Virus record (IMG/VR): IMGVR_UViG_3300025430_000051
Span: 1 to 38,818 of that record
Length of the DNA: 38,818 nucleotides
Strand: one strand, 5' to 3'
DNA from: a virus
The notes beneath the pieces were generated by a model that saw only the letters and a program-made list of their open reading frames with translations, was not told the origin of the DNA and did no database searches. Made by a program: the position numbers and the translations under genes. Below, one piece after another: positions 1 to 8,055 of this stretch; within the stretch, counting starts at the first letter, position 1, and every line of letters starts with the position of its first letter.

Positions 1-2
1 CA

Positions 3-353
3 TTAGAGGCGTTGAAATTGTGGCTCAATCATAAACTGGATGAAGATACCGCATGGGAGGCCCATAACGCCATTAAAGAAGCACTAAAAATAAAAGATGA
101 GCCTGTGGCGTGGGGCATGGAAAAAGACGGAGTTATCCTTGATGTAATCTGTCCTGACGAACATGAGCGTGAAGAAGGCGAATACACCATTCCTGTTTAC
201 ACCCAACCACAACGCACATGGGTAGGGCTGACTGATGAGGAAAAAGCGCAATTTGTTGTTGCGTATTACCCATCAAATTGGGACAGAAAAACAGCAGTAT
301 CTTTAATGAGCGACTACGAAAAATACCTCAAGGAGAAAAACAATGCCATTTAA
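3..353 (+). CDS. Hypothetical phage protein, 5' end probably outside the window
   Basis: I do not recognise a defined function. The reading frame is open to the window edge: codons at 3-11 are sense, so the first in-frame start I can see (TTG at 12) is probably internal. The N-terminal part (residues 14-26 counted from that TTG, AWEAHNAIKEALK) is helical and charged. It is followed by a PVAW motif and later a YTQPQ motif, a pattern I associate with small uncharacterised proteins of phages. The 3' end overlaps the next gene by 11 bases, and that gene's ribosome binding site (AAGGAG) lies inside this one, which suggests translational coupling. Cytoplasmic, no signal peptide or membrane segment seen. 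Confidence 0.6.
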   Translation, partial: LEALKLWLNHKLDEDTAWEAHNAIKEALKIKDEPVAWGMEKDGVILDVICPDEHEREEGEYTIPVYTQPQRTWVGLTDEEKAQFVVAYYPSNWDRKTAVSLMSDYEKYLKEKNNAI

Positions 354-624
354 ACCACATCCAACAGACCCAGACAAGGTGATTTTTGTAACTGACCGCT
401 ACGACTTGCAAAGCCATGCCAACGAATACGAGCGTGGCTTTATTGACGGAATGCAAAAGCAAATGCAATCAAGTGTAGATAAGGCAGTCAACTCAATGGG
501 CAAGCGTGAATGGGTAAACCTAACCAAAGATGAAATATTTGAAATTGCAAACTTTTGCAAGGGTCAGGACATATTTGCGTTGGCTAAAGAACTTGGACGC
601 AAGCTGAAGGAGCGCAATACATGA
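343..624 (+). CDS. Hypothetical protein, 93 aa
   Basis: No family recognised. ATG at 343 is preceded by a good AAGGAG ribosome binding site about 7 bases upstream. The protein is soluble and mixed in charge. A predicted helical C-terminal half contains the segment LTKDEIFEIANFC (about residues 60-72) and a Lys/Arg-rich end (GRKLKERNT). It overlaps the preceding gene by 11 bases and the following gene by 4 bases (ATGA), so it is part of a translationally coupled cluster of small genes upstream of the terminase. Small genes here in phages are often early or DNA-metabolism accessories, but nothing in the sequence shows that for this one. Confidence 0.6.
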   Translation: MPFKPHPTDPDKVIFVTDRYDLQSHANEYERGFIDGMQKQMQSSVDKAVNSMGKREWVNLTKDEIFEIANFCKGQDIFALAKELGRKLKERNT

Positions 625-869
625 GTAAACCAATGAGTGATTTTCAGCGTCAGTTCTTAGCTAGGGGAACTGGCCAACAATTATTCACCGAGAATGAGTT
701 TAACGAAAAGTTAAGCCTTAAAATAGCAGAAGTCATGGCAGTGGCAATTGATACATCAAAAACCGCAGTAATGATAGAGAGGCAAGCCTGTGCTGACATG
801 GTAAAGGAAGCAGGGCATGAAGAGTTAGCAGAGAAGATTATGAACCGTATTCCAACACAAAGGCATTGA
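621..869 (+). CDS. Hypothetical protein, 82 aa
   Basis: Unrecognised small soluble protein. The start ATG overlaps the stop of the upstream gene (ATGA), the classic arrangement for coupled translation. The N-terminus (MSKPMSDFQRQFLARGTG) is followed by a helix-rich stretch with alternating charged and hydrophobic residues (about 27-75). A single Cys sits at about residue 57 in RQACADMVKEAG. No transmembrane segment, signal peptide or known catalytic motif is visible. It belongs to the same tightly packed run as its neighbours. Confidence 0.6.
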   Translation: MSKPMSDFQRQFLARGTGQQLFTENEFNEKLSLKIAEVMAVAIDTSKTAVMIERQACADMVKEAGHEELAEKIMNRIPTQRH

Positions 870-870
870 T

Positions 871-1131
871 ATGACTACAAAAGTTCTAGCAAAAGCCCCA
901 AAAGGCATATTGAAAACAAAACAGAAGACCGTTCCTGTAGAGACTACAAAGGCACCAGACCCTAAACCGCCAAAAATAGAAGAGGTACAAGACTTAGAGT
1001 GGATGAACTGGGTAGAGTATGCTCAAAGCAGAATAAGATACTTAGAAAACCAAGTAGCAGAATACAAAAACAAAGTAGAAGAACTAAAAGCAAACAACAA
1101 AAGACTCAACGACAGAATCATGGCAGGATGA
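871..1131 (+). CDS. Hypothetical protein with C-terminal coiled coil, 86 aa
   Basis: No function recognised. The N-terminal half is basic and proline-rich (several Lys-Pro and Thr-Lys pairs), which looks disordered. Residues about 43-82 form a predicted coiled coil with repeating Leu/Val/Asn heptads (for example RIRYLENQVAEYKNKVEELK), so oligomerisation or pairing with another protein is plausible. The ATG lies two bases after the preceding stop. This is the last gene of the small upstream cluster. A 126-base gap follows before the terminase genes, holding an imperfect inverted repeat near 1189-1216 but no promoter or terminator I can defend. Confidence 0.55.
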   Translation: MTTKVLAKAPKGILKTKQKTVPVETTKAPDPKPPKIEEVQDLEWMNWVEYAQSRIRYLENQVAEYKNKVEELKANNKRLNDRIMAG

Positions 1132-1257
1132 CAAAACAATAGAACCTAAGTTAAACTACACATATGCATAAGACTTTAGATAGGGAATGCAACAATGACC
1201 TAAATGTTGTTAGCATCCACTAACTTGTCTGAACTAGATTAACTTAGAGGTAATGTT

Positions 1258-1602
1258 ATGGCAGTAGGTGTTAAAACAGGCGGTAGACAGGCAGGAACGC
1301 CCAATAAGGCCACGCAAGAGGCTAGGCAAGCTATAGCTACGTTTGTAGATGGAAACGCTCATAGGCTCTCTGAATGGCTCGATAGGGTCGCTGAAGGAGA
1401 TCCAACTCACGATATTAAGCCTAATCCTGCAAAAGCATTTGAGTTGTTTCAAAGCGTAGTTGAGTATCACATTCCTAAGCTTGCAAGAACAGAGATGGTT
1501 GGGGATGCTGAGAATCCTGTCATACACGAGCACAGGATCAAAGCCAAAGAGATGATGGACGAAGTCATGAAGAACATTGAGCTGAACTCAGTCAATGAGT
1601 GA
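1258..1602 (+). CDS. Putative terminase small subunit / DNA-packaging accessory protein
   Basis: Likely the DNA-recognition partner of the large terminase. The evidence is position (directly upstream of and overlapping it by 8 bases), length (114 aa) and the N-terminal GGRQAGTPNK motif (about residues 8-17), typical of short phage packaging proteins. After that comes a helical body (residues 20-80) and a charged C-terminal helix. The ATG is preceded by AGAGG about 8 bases upstream. I see no clear helix-turn-helix, so the assignment leans on gene order and the N-terminal motif rather than on a solved fold. It could instead be an uncharacterised head-module protein. Confidence 0.6.
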   Translation: MAVGVKTGGRQAGTPNKATQEARQAIATFVDGNAHRLSEWLDRVAEGDPTHDIKPNPAKAFELFQSVVEYHIPKLARTEMVGDAENPVIHEHRIKAKEMMDEVMKNIELNSVNE

Positions 1603-3016
1603 CGCCTTTTCAATTCTTGCTGACCCTGAAGTCCAAAAGGCTTTTGATCAGCTAGATGACTTAGATCAGATAGCGTACGCATCAAGACTCAAGTGGCTGA
1701 AGAATGCTCATAAGCATCAACTGCCACCTCAAGGGGATTGGTTCAGCATCCAATTGGTCTTAGCTGGTAGGGGTGCGGGTAAGACTAGACTGGCCAGTGA
1801 GCAGATATGGTGGTGGGCTTGGACCCAGCCTAAGACCAGATGGCTGATTACAGCTCCAACTTCTGCAGACATACGCGGAACTTGTATTGAAGGCGACTCA
1901 GGTTTGATCAACGTCATACCAGCGCCTTTGATTGCTGACTACAACAAAAGTATTAGTCAGATTACATTGGTCAATGGCTCAATCATTGGGGGGATACCAG
2001 CGTCTGAGCCTAACCGCTTTCGTGGACCGCAGTGGCATGGAGCGTGGTGTGATGAGCTGGCGGCGTACGATTATCTTCAAGAGACGTGGGACCAGATCAT
2101 GTTCTCTGTACGTTTGGGACAGAAGACCAGAATCATCTGTACAACAACTCCAAGACCCAAAGACTTGATCGTTGAGCTAGTAGGGCGGGAAGGACAAGAC
2201 GTTTTAGTGACTAGGGCTTCTACCTACGAGAACATCAAGAACTTGGCCCCTAGCTTTCAGAACCAGCTTCTTAGTTATCAAGGCACTAGATTGTTCGACC
2301 AAGAGGTGATGGGCGTGGTGCTCGACGCCGAGGACGTGGGTATCATCAAACGCTCGATGTTCAGACTCTGGCCTGCTGGAAAAGCATTCCCCAAGTTTGA
2401 ATACATTGTGCAAAGCTATGACTGCGCCTACACAGACAAGACGGTGAACGATCCTACAGCTTCCATTACATTTGGGATGTTCAAGCCTACAGACGGCCCT
2501 ATGAGTGTGATGGTGATAGATTGCTGGCAAGACCGCCTGCAGTATCCTGATCTACGCCCAAAGGTCAAAGAAGAATATGAGGTGGTGTTTGGGGATGGCA
2601 AAGAGAAAAAGCGCGTTGACCTTATCTTGATTGAAGACAAGTCAGCAGGCATTAGTCTTATACAAGACTTACAGAGGGCGCATTTGCCTGTGAGAGCGTA
2701 TAACCCCGGTCGTGCAGATAAAACTCAGCGCCTGAACATTGTCTCCAACATCATCGCCATGGGTCGCGTATGGATACCTGAAAGCTCGAACAACAAGGGG
2801 TACGTAAAGGACTGGGCTGAGGGCATGGTTAGTCAAGTGTGTAGCTTTCCTGAGTCAGCGCATGACGACTATGTGGATGCTATGACGCAGGCGCTGAGAT
2901 ATCTCAGAGATAGCGGCTGGTTAGACATTGATGGCCCAAGACCAGAAGCGTGGGACATGGACGACTATGTTGACTCTGGACGTTCAAGAAAGGCTGTAAA
3001 TCCTTATGCTCAGTAG
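1595..3016 (+). CDS. terL: Terminase large subunit (packaging ATPase and nuclease)
   Basis: This is the motor that drives DNA into the prohead and cuts the concatemer. The N-terminal ATPase domain shows Walker A GRGAGKT at residues 58-64, a Walker B region (HGAWCDE, 148-154, with Asp153/Glu154) and the coupling motif TTTPRP at 183-188. The C-terminal RNase H-like nuclease has candidate metal-binding acids in QSYDCA (Asp276), LILIEDK (Glu347/Asp348) and HDDYVDA (Asp424/Asp425/Asp428). The length of 473 aa is normal for the family. ATG at 1595 overlaps the end of the small-subunit gene. All catalytic motifs are present, so it should be active. It is the most secure marker of a tailed phage in this window. 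Confidence 0.95.
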   Translation: MSDAFSILADPEVQKAFDQLDDLDQIAYASRLKWLKNAHKHQLPPQGDWFSIQLVLAGRGAGKTRLASEQIWWWAWTQPKTRWLITAPTSADIRGTCIEGDSGLINVIPAPLIADYNKSISQITLVNGSIIGGIPASEPNRFRGPQWHGAWCDELAAYDYLQETWDQIMFSVRLGQKTRIICTTTPRPKDLIVELVGREGQDVLVTRASTYENIKNLAPSFQNQLLSYQGTRLFDQEVMGVVLDAEDVGIIKRSMFRLWPAGKAFPKFEYIVQSYDCAYTDKTVNDPTASITFGMFKPTDGPMSVMVIDCWQDRLQYPDLRPKVKEEYEVVFGDGKEKKRVDLILIEDKSAGISLIQDLQRAHLPVRAYNPGRADKTQRLNIVSNIIAMGRVWIPESSNNKGYVKDWAEGMVSQVCSFPESAHDDYVDAMTQALRYLRDSGWLDIDGPRPEAWDMDDYVDSGRSRKAVNPYAQ

Positions 3017-3071
3017 ACCCAAGCTCAAATCATGGGCATAATATGGTTAAATCCCCCCTTACGAGGTCACA

Positions 3072-6000
3072 ATGGCTGACGAATTAAAGGCTACGCCAGA
3101 GAACAAGTATCTTGCTGAACTATCTAAAGCTTTAGAGTGGATGGCGCATCCTACGGTTGACGGCAAAGAAATCAAATCCAGAGGTCCAACCATTGCTGAC
3201 CTTTTACCTTTTGAGTCGGCTGGTAAGTTCGCAGGCAGACTAGCAAGGGGTGAGCCTTTGACCACTGGAGCTGGTGGTATAGGTGGGACAACAAGACTCC
3301 AACCTGATGTAGCTGACTTTGCTTTGGACGTGGCCCCCTTTGCGGTAGACGTTGCTGGTTTAGCTGGTAGGGGCGCTAAGGGTGTGGCTAAGATTGCAGG
3401 CGAAGGCTTGAGCAGTGCGGCCATGGGTCAAGGACCAAACTGGTTGAAGTCTATCGTTCCCCAGCCGAACTTTGTGGTTAAGCCCAAAGGCGGCAACTGG
3501 TTAAAAGGTAATGTTGAAAAAAGTTTGGAGGGCTTGAAGTCCGAAACTCGTTTGGGAACACCTGACCAAATGATTGAGTTCATTGAAAGACAACTCAAAA
3601 ATCCAGATTTGGGAGAAGAAGGTAAAGAAGTTCTTAGACTTCAATTACCTCAATATAAAAAAGAAGCCGCCATCAACAATTGGGTTGACAAAAATCTGAC
3701 TAACTATATTAAAAATCAGATGGCCACGCCTGAAGACCCAGTTCGTAAGTTAGCAGAGAAGGGAATCATCCATATACCACCAGATCAGTTAGGATTGAAT
3801 AGACAATATGCAAGCGACAGGCGTCGTAGCATGGAAGGATCAAAGTTAGCTAACTCACCAGAGGCTCAAGCTTGGGAAGATGCTACTGATGTTGCGTTAT
3901 CACGATTTAAAGTTAAAAACATTGGTTTATTAGGCGATAGCTTCAAAGAGCCATGGCATGAAAAAGCTGATCCTGAAACTAATGTGTACTTTCCTGATTA
4001 TACTATGCGTCCCAATTATTTGGGTTTCGATCACATCATTGACGTTCTCAAAGAAGATTTAGCCAACGGTCGTCTTCGTCCTGAAAGCTTGAAGAATGTA
4101 AGCATGGAGCAAGCTGTAAGTCGTGCTCATGAGTACAACGAAGATAAAGCCAAAAAAATGGCAGAAGCCCAGATCAAGATGACTGAGGGTATGCCAACGG
4201 TTAAAGAGTATCCAACTGGCCACAAGTGGATTGAGTTGACCAGTCCAAAAACAGTACCTGAAGGTTATACTCTTCCAGAGGGCATGAAGCTAGATACTAT
4301 TGATCATCCAAGATATGGTCTTTTGCATACAGTTTCTGATCCTAAAGGCATTACACAAATTGAGGCAACCAATTCTCCAGAAAGTGCGCTTTTGCGTTTT
4401 TATAACAGAAAAGGTGGAGAAGGATATAAAGCTCTTGTAGACGCACTCAAGTACGAAGGCGATACGATGGGCCATTGCGTTGGTGGCTATTGCCCTGATG
4501 TTGTTTCTGGTGAATCACGCATCTTTAGTCTTAGGGATGCCAAGGGTGAGCCTCATGTGACGGTTGAAGTGGGCAAATCTGTTCCACAACCTCGTGGTTA
4601 TCAAGATTTACCAGAAGATGTTCAAGATGAAATACAAGATAAATCAATTAACGCAATTCGTCAAATTGACGATTCAAATTTATGGGATAAAGATGAGAAT
4701 TTATCTTTTCATGGTCACGATAAACTAAATGAATTAAAAGAACAATTTGCTAGTGATTGGTTAAAACAAAATCCACAAAATGAACTAGACCGAATTGTTC
4801 AAATTAAAGGCAAGCAGAATCGTGCTCCTAACGAGCAATACCTCCCTTTTGTTCAAGACTTTGTAAAGTCAGGTAGTTGGAGTGATGTTGGTGATTTACA
4901 AAATACTGGATTAAATAAAGTTGGAAATCAATATTTAACTACAGAAGAGTTAAAACCTAAAGTTGATGAAGCCAAAACTTTTTTAGACACACATCCTGCG
5001 TTTGAGCAACACAGACAAGCTAACAGAGATTATTTGGATGCCATCGGCAAAGAGTTTTCAACCAATGAGCCAGTCTATACGCGACATGAGATGGATGAGC
5101 TTGAACGTAGATCGGTACAGCCACTCCATCCAACTGTTCCCTATACTTTTAATGAAATGAAAGCAGGTCTTAATAACCCTGAAGAATATGACGCAGATAG
5201 TTTGGGTAGAAGACTTGCAGATATAGATAAACTTCGTCAAATACATGGCGATGTTCCACAACCTACAGTTGACTTGGGCACAGTAGGTGGAGCACCTGAA
5301 GAAGCACCAAAGATGAAGCGTGGAGGGAAAGTCCGTATATCTGACAACCCTGACGTCATGCAAGCAGAGATTATGCAACGTGGGTTTGCAGGTGGTGGAA
5401 CTGTAGCTAAGATGCTTGAGAGGGCCGCCCCCAAGACTTTGGAAGAGATCAGAGCGATTGCCGAACGCCTAGCCCCCCAAGTGACTGGGGAAGAGTTTAT
5501 TCGTGGAGCTGGCACTCAAAGCATTGCAGGCAAGACACAAAAGCAGTTTGCCCGTGAGAAAGACCTCCCTATTGACATCCGTCCTGACAAAGACTTGCCT
5601 CCTCCTGACATCGTTGATCTAGCCAAACACAAGGGCAAGGTCATGATTGGCATTAAAGGTGATCCAACGGTCTCTAACCAGACTTTGCACAGCGTGGGTG
5701 ACGTTACCCTTCAGTCGCCTTCTCCACAGCATGGCGGCCCAATGTATGGGCATGGAAACGATGCATTCTGGGCATCAGGCTTAGGAGCCGCCAAGAAAGT
5801 ACAGAACTTAGCCAAAGCCGCTTCAGAGCAATACAACGCTCCAGTGTTGGGCAATTACGTCATGATGGGACCAGATAGCTATTACTATGCACAGCACTTT
5901 GCTGACGCTAACCTGAACGCTATTGATCCATCCAAGATGACCAAGGCGCAGATGGAAGCGCTGAATGATGCCATCCGCAGGGGTGGACCGCTGTCTAATG

Positions 6001-6563
6001 GACCAAGACCCAACTTCCCCGGTATCGAGGATGTAGGCGATGCTTATCTCCAAATGCAGATGGACCCCGGTCTGCGTAAGCACTTCAACGAGCTGATGAC
6101 CAAAGCCAACACCAGCAAGATGTATGGCGTACCAAGTGGTCAAGACATCGCCCATGCAGTAACTGTGCCCAGCCTCAGAAACTTAGAGATAGGCGTGACT
6201 GGTCAAGGTATCGGAGAGATGTATCCTGACCAACCTTTGCCTTTGTCTACGCATCCTACGTACAGCCACGACATACCCGGCAAGTTCTTGGGTTCAACTC
6301 AATACCCAATTCCTTATGAGCTGTCCTTTCCTGATACCACACAAGCTATTAGGGCAAACCCTAAGCAGGGTGGATCACAAGAGTTTGGTTCGTTTGGGAT
6401 GGTTGGACCACGCCAGATCATTGACCAGCAGTTGATTGATGAGCTAGGTGAGTATCAGCGCCAGATGAAATCTTTGACTGGTAAAAAGAAGGGTGGAGCT
6501 GTTAAGACCACAGTGCATCACCTTGACGGCGAAGAAGTGCATATTGTTGAGAGGACTAGATAA
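3072..6563 (+). CDS. Large polyvalent-type protein with PcfJ-like motif, 1163 aa
   Basis: Function unknown. The N-terminus (residues about 35-115) has a Gly/Ala-rich segment with the signature EPLTTGAGG, which I associate with very large multidomain phage proteins. The middle carries MGHCVGGYC at residues 466-474 followed by SLRDAKGEPHVTVEV, matching the PcfJ-like family of plasmids and phages. A basic tag KRGGKV lies at 749-754 and FAGGGTV shortly after. The C-terminal 370 residues form another domain rich in Gly/Pro turns, and the protein ends with KKKGGAV plus about 20 residues. It sits between terminase and portal, where such proteins may be packaged and ejected; that role is inference. 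A ribosome site (GAGG) precedes the ATG, and the stop overlaps the next start. Confidence 0.75.
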   Translation: MADELKATPENKYLAELSKALEWMAHPTVDGKEIKSRGPTIADLLPFESAGKFAGRLARGEPLTTGAGGIGGTTRLQPDVADFALDVAPFAVDVAGLAGRGAKGVAKIAGEGLSSAAMGQGPNWLKSIVPQPNFVVKPKGGNWLKGNVEKSLEGLKSETRLGTPDQMIEFIERQLKNPDLGEEGKEVLRLQLPQYKKEAAINNWVDKNLTNYIKNQMATPEDPVRKLAEKGIIHIPPDQLGLNRQYASDRRRSMEGSKLANSPEAQAWEDATDVALSRFKVKNIGLLGDSFKEPWHEKADPETNVYFPDYTMRPNYLGFDHIIDVLKEDLANGRLRPESLKNVSMEQAVSRAHEYNEDKAKKMAEAQIKMTEGMPTVKEYPTGHKWIELTSPKTVPEGYTLPEGMKLDTIDHPRYGLLHTVSDPKGITQIEATNSPESALLRFYNRKGGEGYKALVDALKYEGDTMGHCVGGYCPDVVSGESRIFSLRDAKGEPHVTVEVGKSVPQPRGYQDLPEDVQDEIQDKSINAIRQIDDSNLWDKDENLSFHGHDKLNELKEQFASDWLKQNPQNELDRIVQIKGKQNRAPNEQYLPFVQDFVKSGSWSDVGDLQNTGLNKVGNQYLTTEELKPKVDEAKTFLDTHPAFEQHRQANRDYLDAIGKEFSTNEPVYTRHEMDELERRSVQPLHPTVPYTFNEMKAGLNNPEEYDADSLGRRLADIDKLRQIHGDVPQPTVDLGTVGGAPEEAPKMKRGGKVRISDNPDVMQAEIMQRGFAGGGTVAKMLERAAPKTLEEIRAIAERLAPQVTGEEFIRGAGTQSIAGKTQKQFAREKDLPIDIRPDKDLPPPDIVDLAKHKGKVMIGIKGDPTVSNQTLHSVGDVTLQSPSPQHGGPMYGHGNDAFWASGLGAAKKVQNLAKAASEQYNAPVLGNYVMMGPDSYYYAQHFADANLNAIDPSKMTKAQMEALNDAIRRGGPLSNGPRPNFPGIEDVGDAYLQMQMDPGLRKHFNELMTKANTSKMYGVPSGQDIAHAVTVPSLRNLEIGVTGQGIGEMYPDQPLPLSTHPTYSHDIPGKFLGSTQYPIPYELSFPDTTQAIRANPKQGGSQEFGSFGMVGPRQIIDQQLIDELGEYQRQMKSLTGKKKGGAVKTTVHHLDGEEVHIVERTR

Positions 6564-8053
6564 TGCCTTCGGCTAAACCACTTTATTCAGCATTTGATAA
6601 AGCGCTTGAGTCTTTGTTGAGAAACAAGGGCACAGGCTCAGAGTTCTTGGGTGAGCTGACAAAAAAAGCTGGCGTCAAGCAAGCAGAGATTCAAGAGCGT
6701 GGGTTGGATAAGGCTTTGGGTAGTTTACCCAAGGTTGACAAGGCTACGGTGCAAAAGGTTGTCCAAAAGAATCCGCCTGCTAGAGTTGAAGTCAAAACAA
6801 AATATAACGACCCTACAGAACATCCTGACTACGAAGACTTCTTAAAAGACGCATCAGAGCGTGAAGACTATCGTGGGCGTACTGTATACGTTGACCCTAT
6901 TCAAGCTCACCATGACGCTGTAGAAGCCTTAGGAGGCTATACAAAGTACCATGAGTATCAGTTGCCCGACAATGAAAACTATCGGGAAATGTTGTTAACT
7001 CTACCTAGTCATGAAGGCCCAGCTTTCCAATCTCAACATTGGGATGAACCAAACGTATTGGCCCATATGAGGATAAGCGATAGGATTGGTCCAAACAACG
7101 AGAAGGTATTGCACCTTGAGGAGTTGCAGTCAGATTGGCATCAGCAAGGAAGAGATAAGGGATATGGAAATCAACTGACACCAGAAGATGTAAAACGTAT
7201 AGAACAACTTCAAAAAATGTCAGTTAATGGAAATATTTCTATGGCTGATCGTGCTGAATGGGCTGGCCTGATAAAAAAGCGTGACGATTCAGTCCCTGAT
7301 GCACCTTTCAAAAAGAACTGGGAAGAACTTGCATTAAAGCACCTAGTAAACCACGCAGTGGAGAATGGGTATGACAAGATAGCGATTACGCCCGGAGCTG
7401 TTCAAGCTGATCGCTATGATTTGAGTAAAAAAATAAGCAAAGTTAAATACTTTGATGAGCCTAACTCAGATAAGGGTGTTCTTCATGCTTATGATTTACA
7501 GGGTAACAATGTCTTAAATCAATCTGTTCCTAAAGAAAAGGTGCAAGATTACATTGGTAAAGATGCCGCTCAAAAGCTATTAGATCAGCCCGCTGAAGGC
7601 CATGATCGTCCAAATGTTCCATCTCAACAAAGAACATTGTCTGGTTTAGATTTGCAAGTTGGCGGTGAGGGCATGAAGGCCGCATACGACCAGCGCATTC
7701 CAAGTGTTTTGAACAAGATTGGCAAACCTTATGGGGCACAAGTCCAGTTGAATGGCATGAACATAGCCACGCCACAGACTACCGACCTATCCATAACAGA
7801 TATGTTGCGTCAGACCAATACGCCTGAGCAAGCTTGGTTGGATATGCCTTATGAGCAAAAAGAATCCATGATGGATCAATTTTCTAAAGATAACGCAAAT
7901 AAAACAACTGCGTTACATTCTTTTGATATCACCCCAGAGATGAAGCAACAGGTTCAGACTGAGGGATTACCAAAATATAGACGTGGCGGTAAAGTCAATC
8001 TCAACACTAACCCAGACACTCATTGGGCAGAAACACAGTTTAAAAGGAAATAA
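6563..8053 (+). CDS. Large polyvalent protein-associated domain protein, 496 aa
   Basis: No biochemical function known to me. It resembles domains found in phage polyvalent proteins: a central LHLEELQSDWHQQGR motif (about residues 182-196), then a PFKKNWEELALKHLV helix and a YDKIAITPG strand (about 250-275), and QVGGEGMKAAYDQRIP (about 364-379). The C-terminus is YRRGGKV plus a short tail with NPDTHWAE, nearly the same tag found at residues 749-765 of the preceding protein. That shared tag and the one-base overlap of stop and start (TAATG) suggest the two proteins act together. His/Trp/Asp residues in the QSDWHQ motif could be catalytic, but that is speculation. Confidence 0.7.
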   Translation: MPSAKPLYSAFDKALESLLRNKGTGSEFLGELTKKAGVKQAEIQERGLDKALGSLPKVDKATVQKVVQKNPPARVEVKTKYNDPTEHPDYEDFLKDASEREDYRGRTVYVDPIQAHHDAVEALGGYTKYHEYQLPDNENYREMLLTLPSHEGPAFQSQHWDEPNVLAHMRISDRIGPNNEKVLHLEELQSDWHQQGRDKGYGNQLTPEDVKRIEQLQKMSVNGNISMADRAEWAGLIKKRDDSVPDAPFKKNWEELALKHLVNHAVENGYDKIAITPGAVQADRYDLSKKISKVKYFDEPNSDKGVLHAYDLQGNNVLNQSVPKEKVQDYIGKDAAQKLLDQPAEGHDRPNVPSQQRTLSGLDLQVGGEGMKAAYDQRIPSVLNKIGKPYGAQVQLNGMNIATPQTTDLSITDMLRQTNTPEQAWLDMPYEQKESMMDQFSKDNANKTTALHSFDITPEMKQQVQTEGLPKYRRGGKVNLNTNPDTHWAETQFKRK

Positions 8054-8055
8054 CT

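Noticed and set aside
1132-1257. Promoter before the terminase genes
   Set aside because: Candidate boxes (for example TTGTTA near 1205 with a poor -10) match too few consensus positions. Only an imperfect inverted repeat near 1189-1216 is visible.
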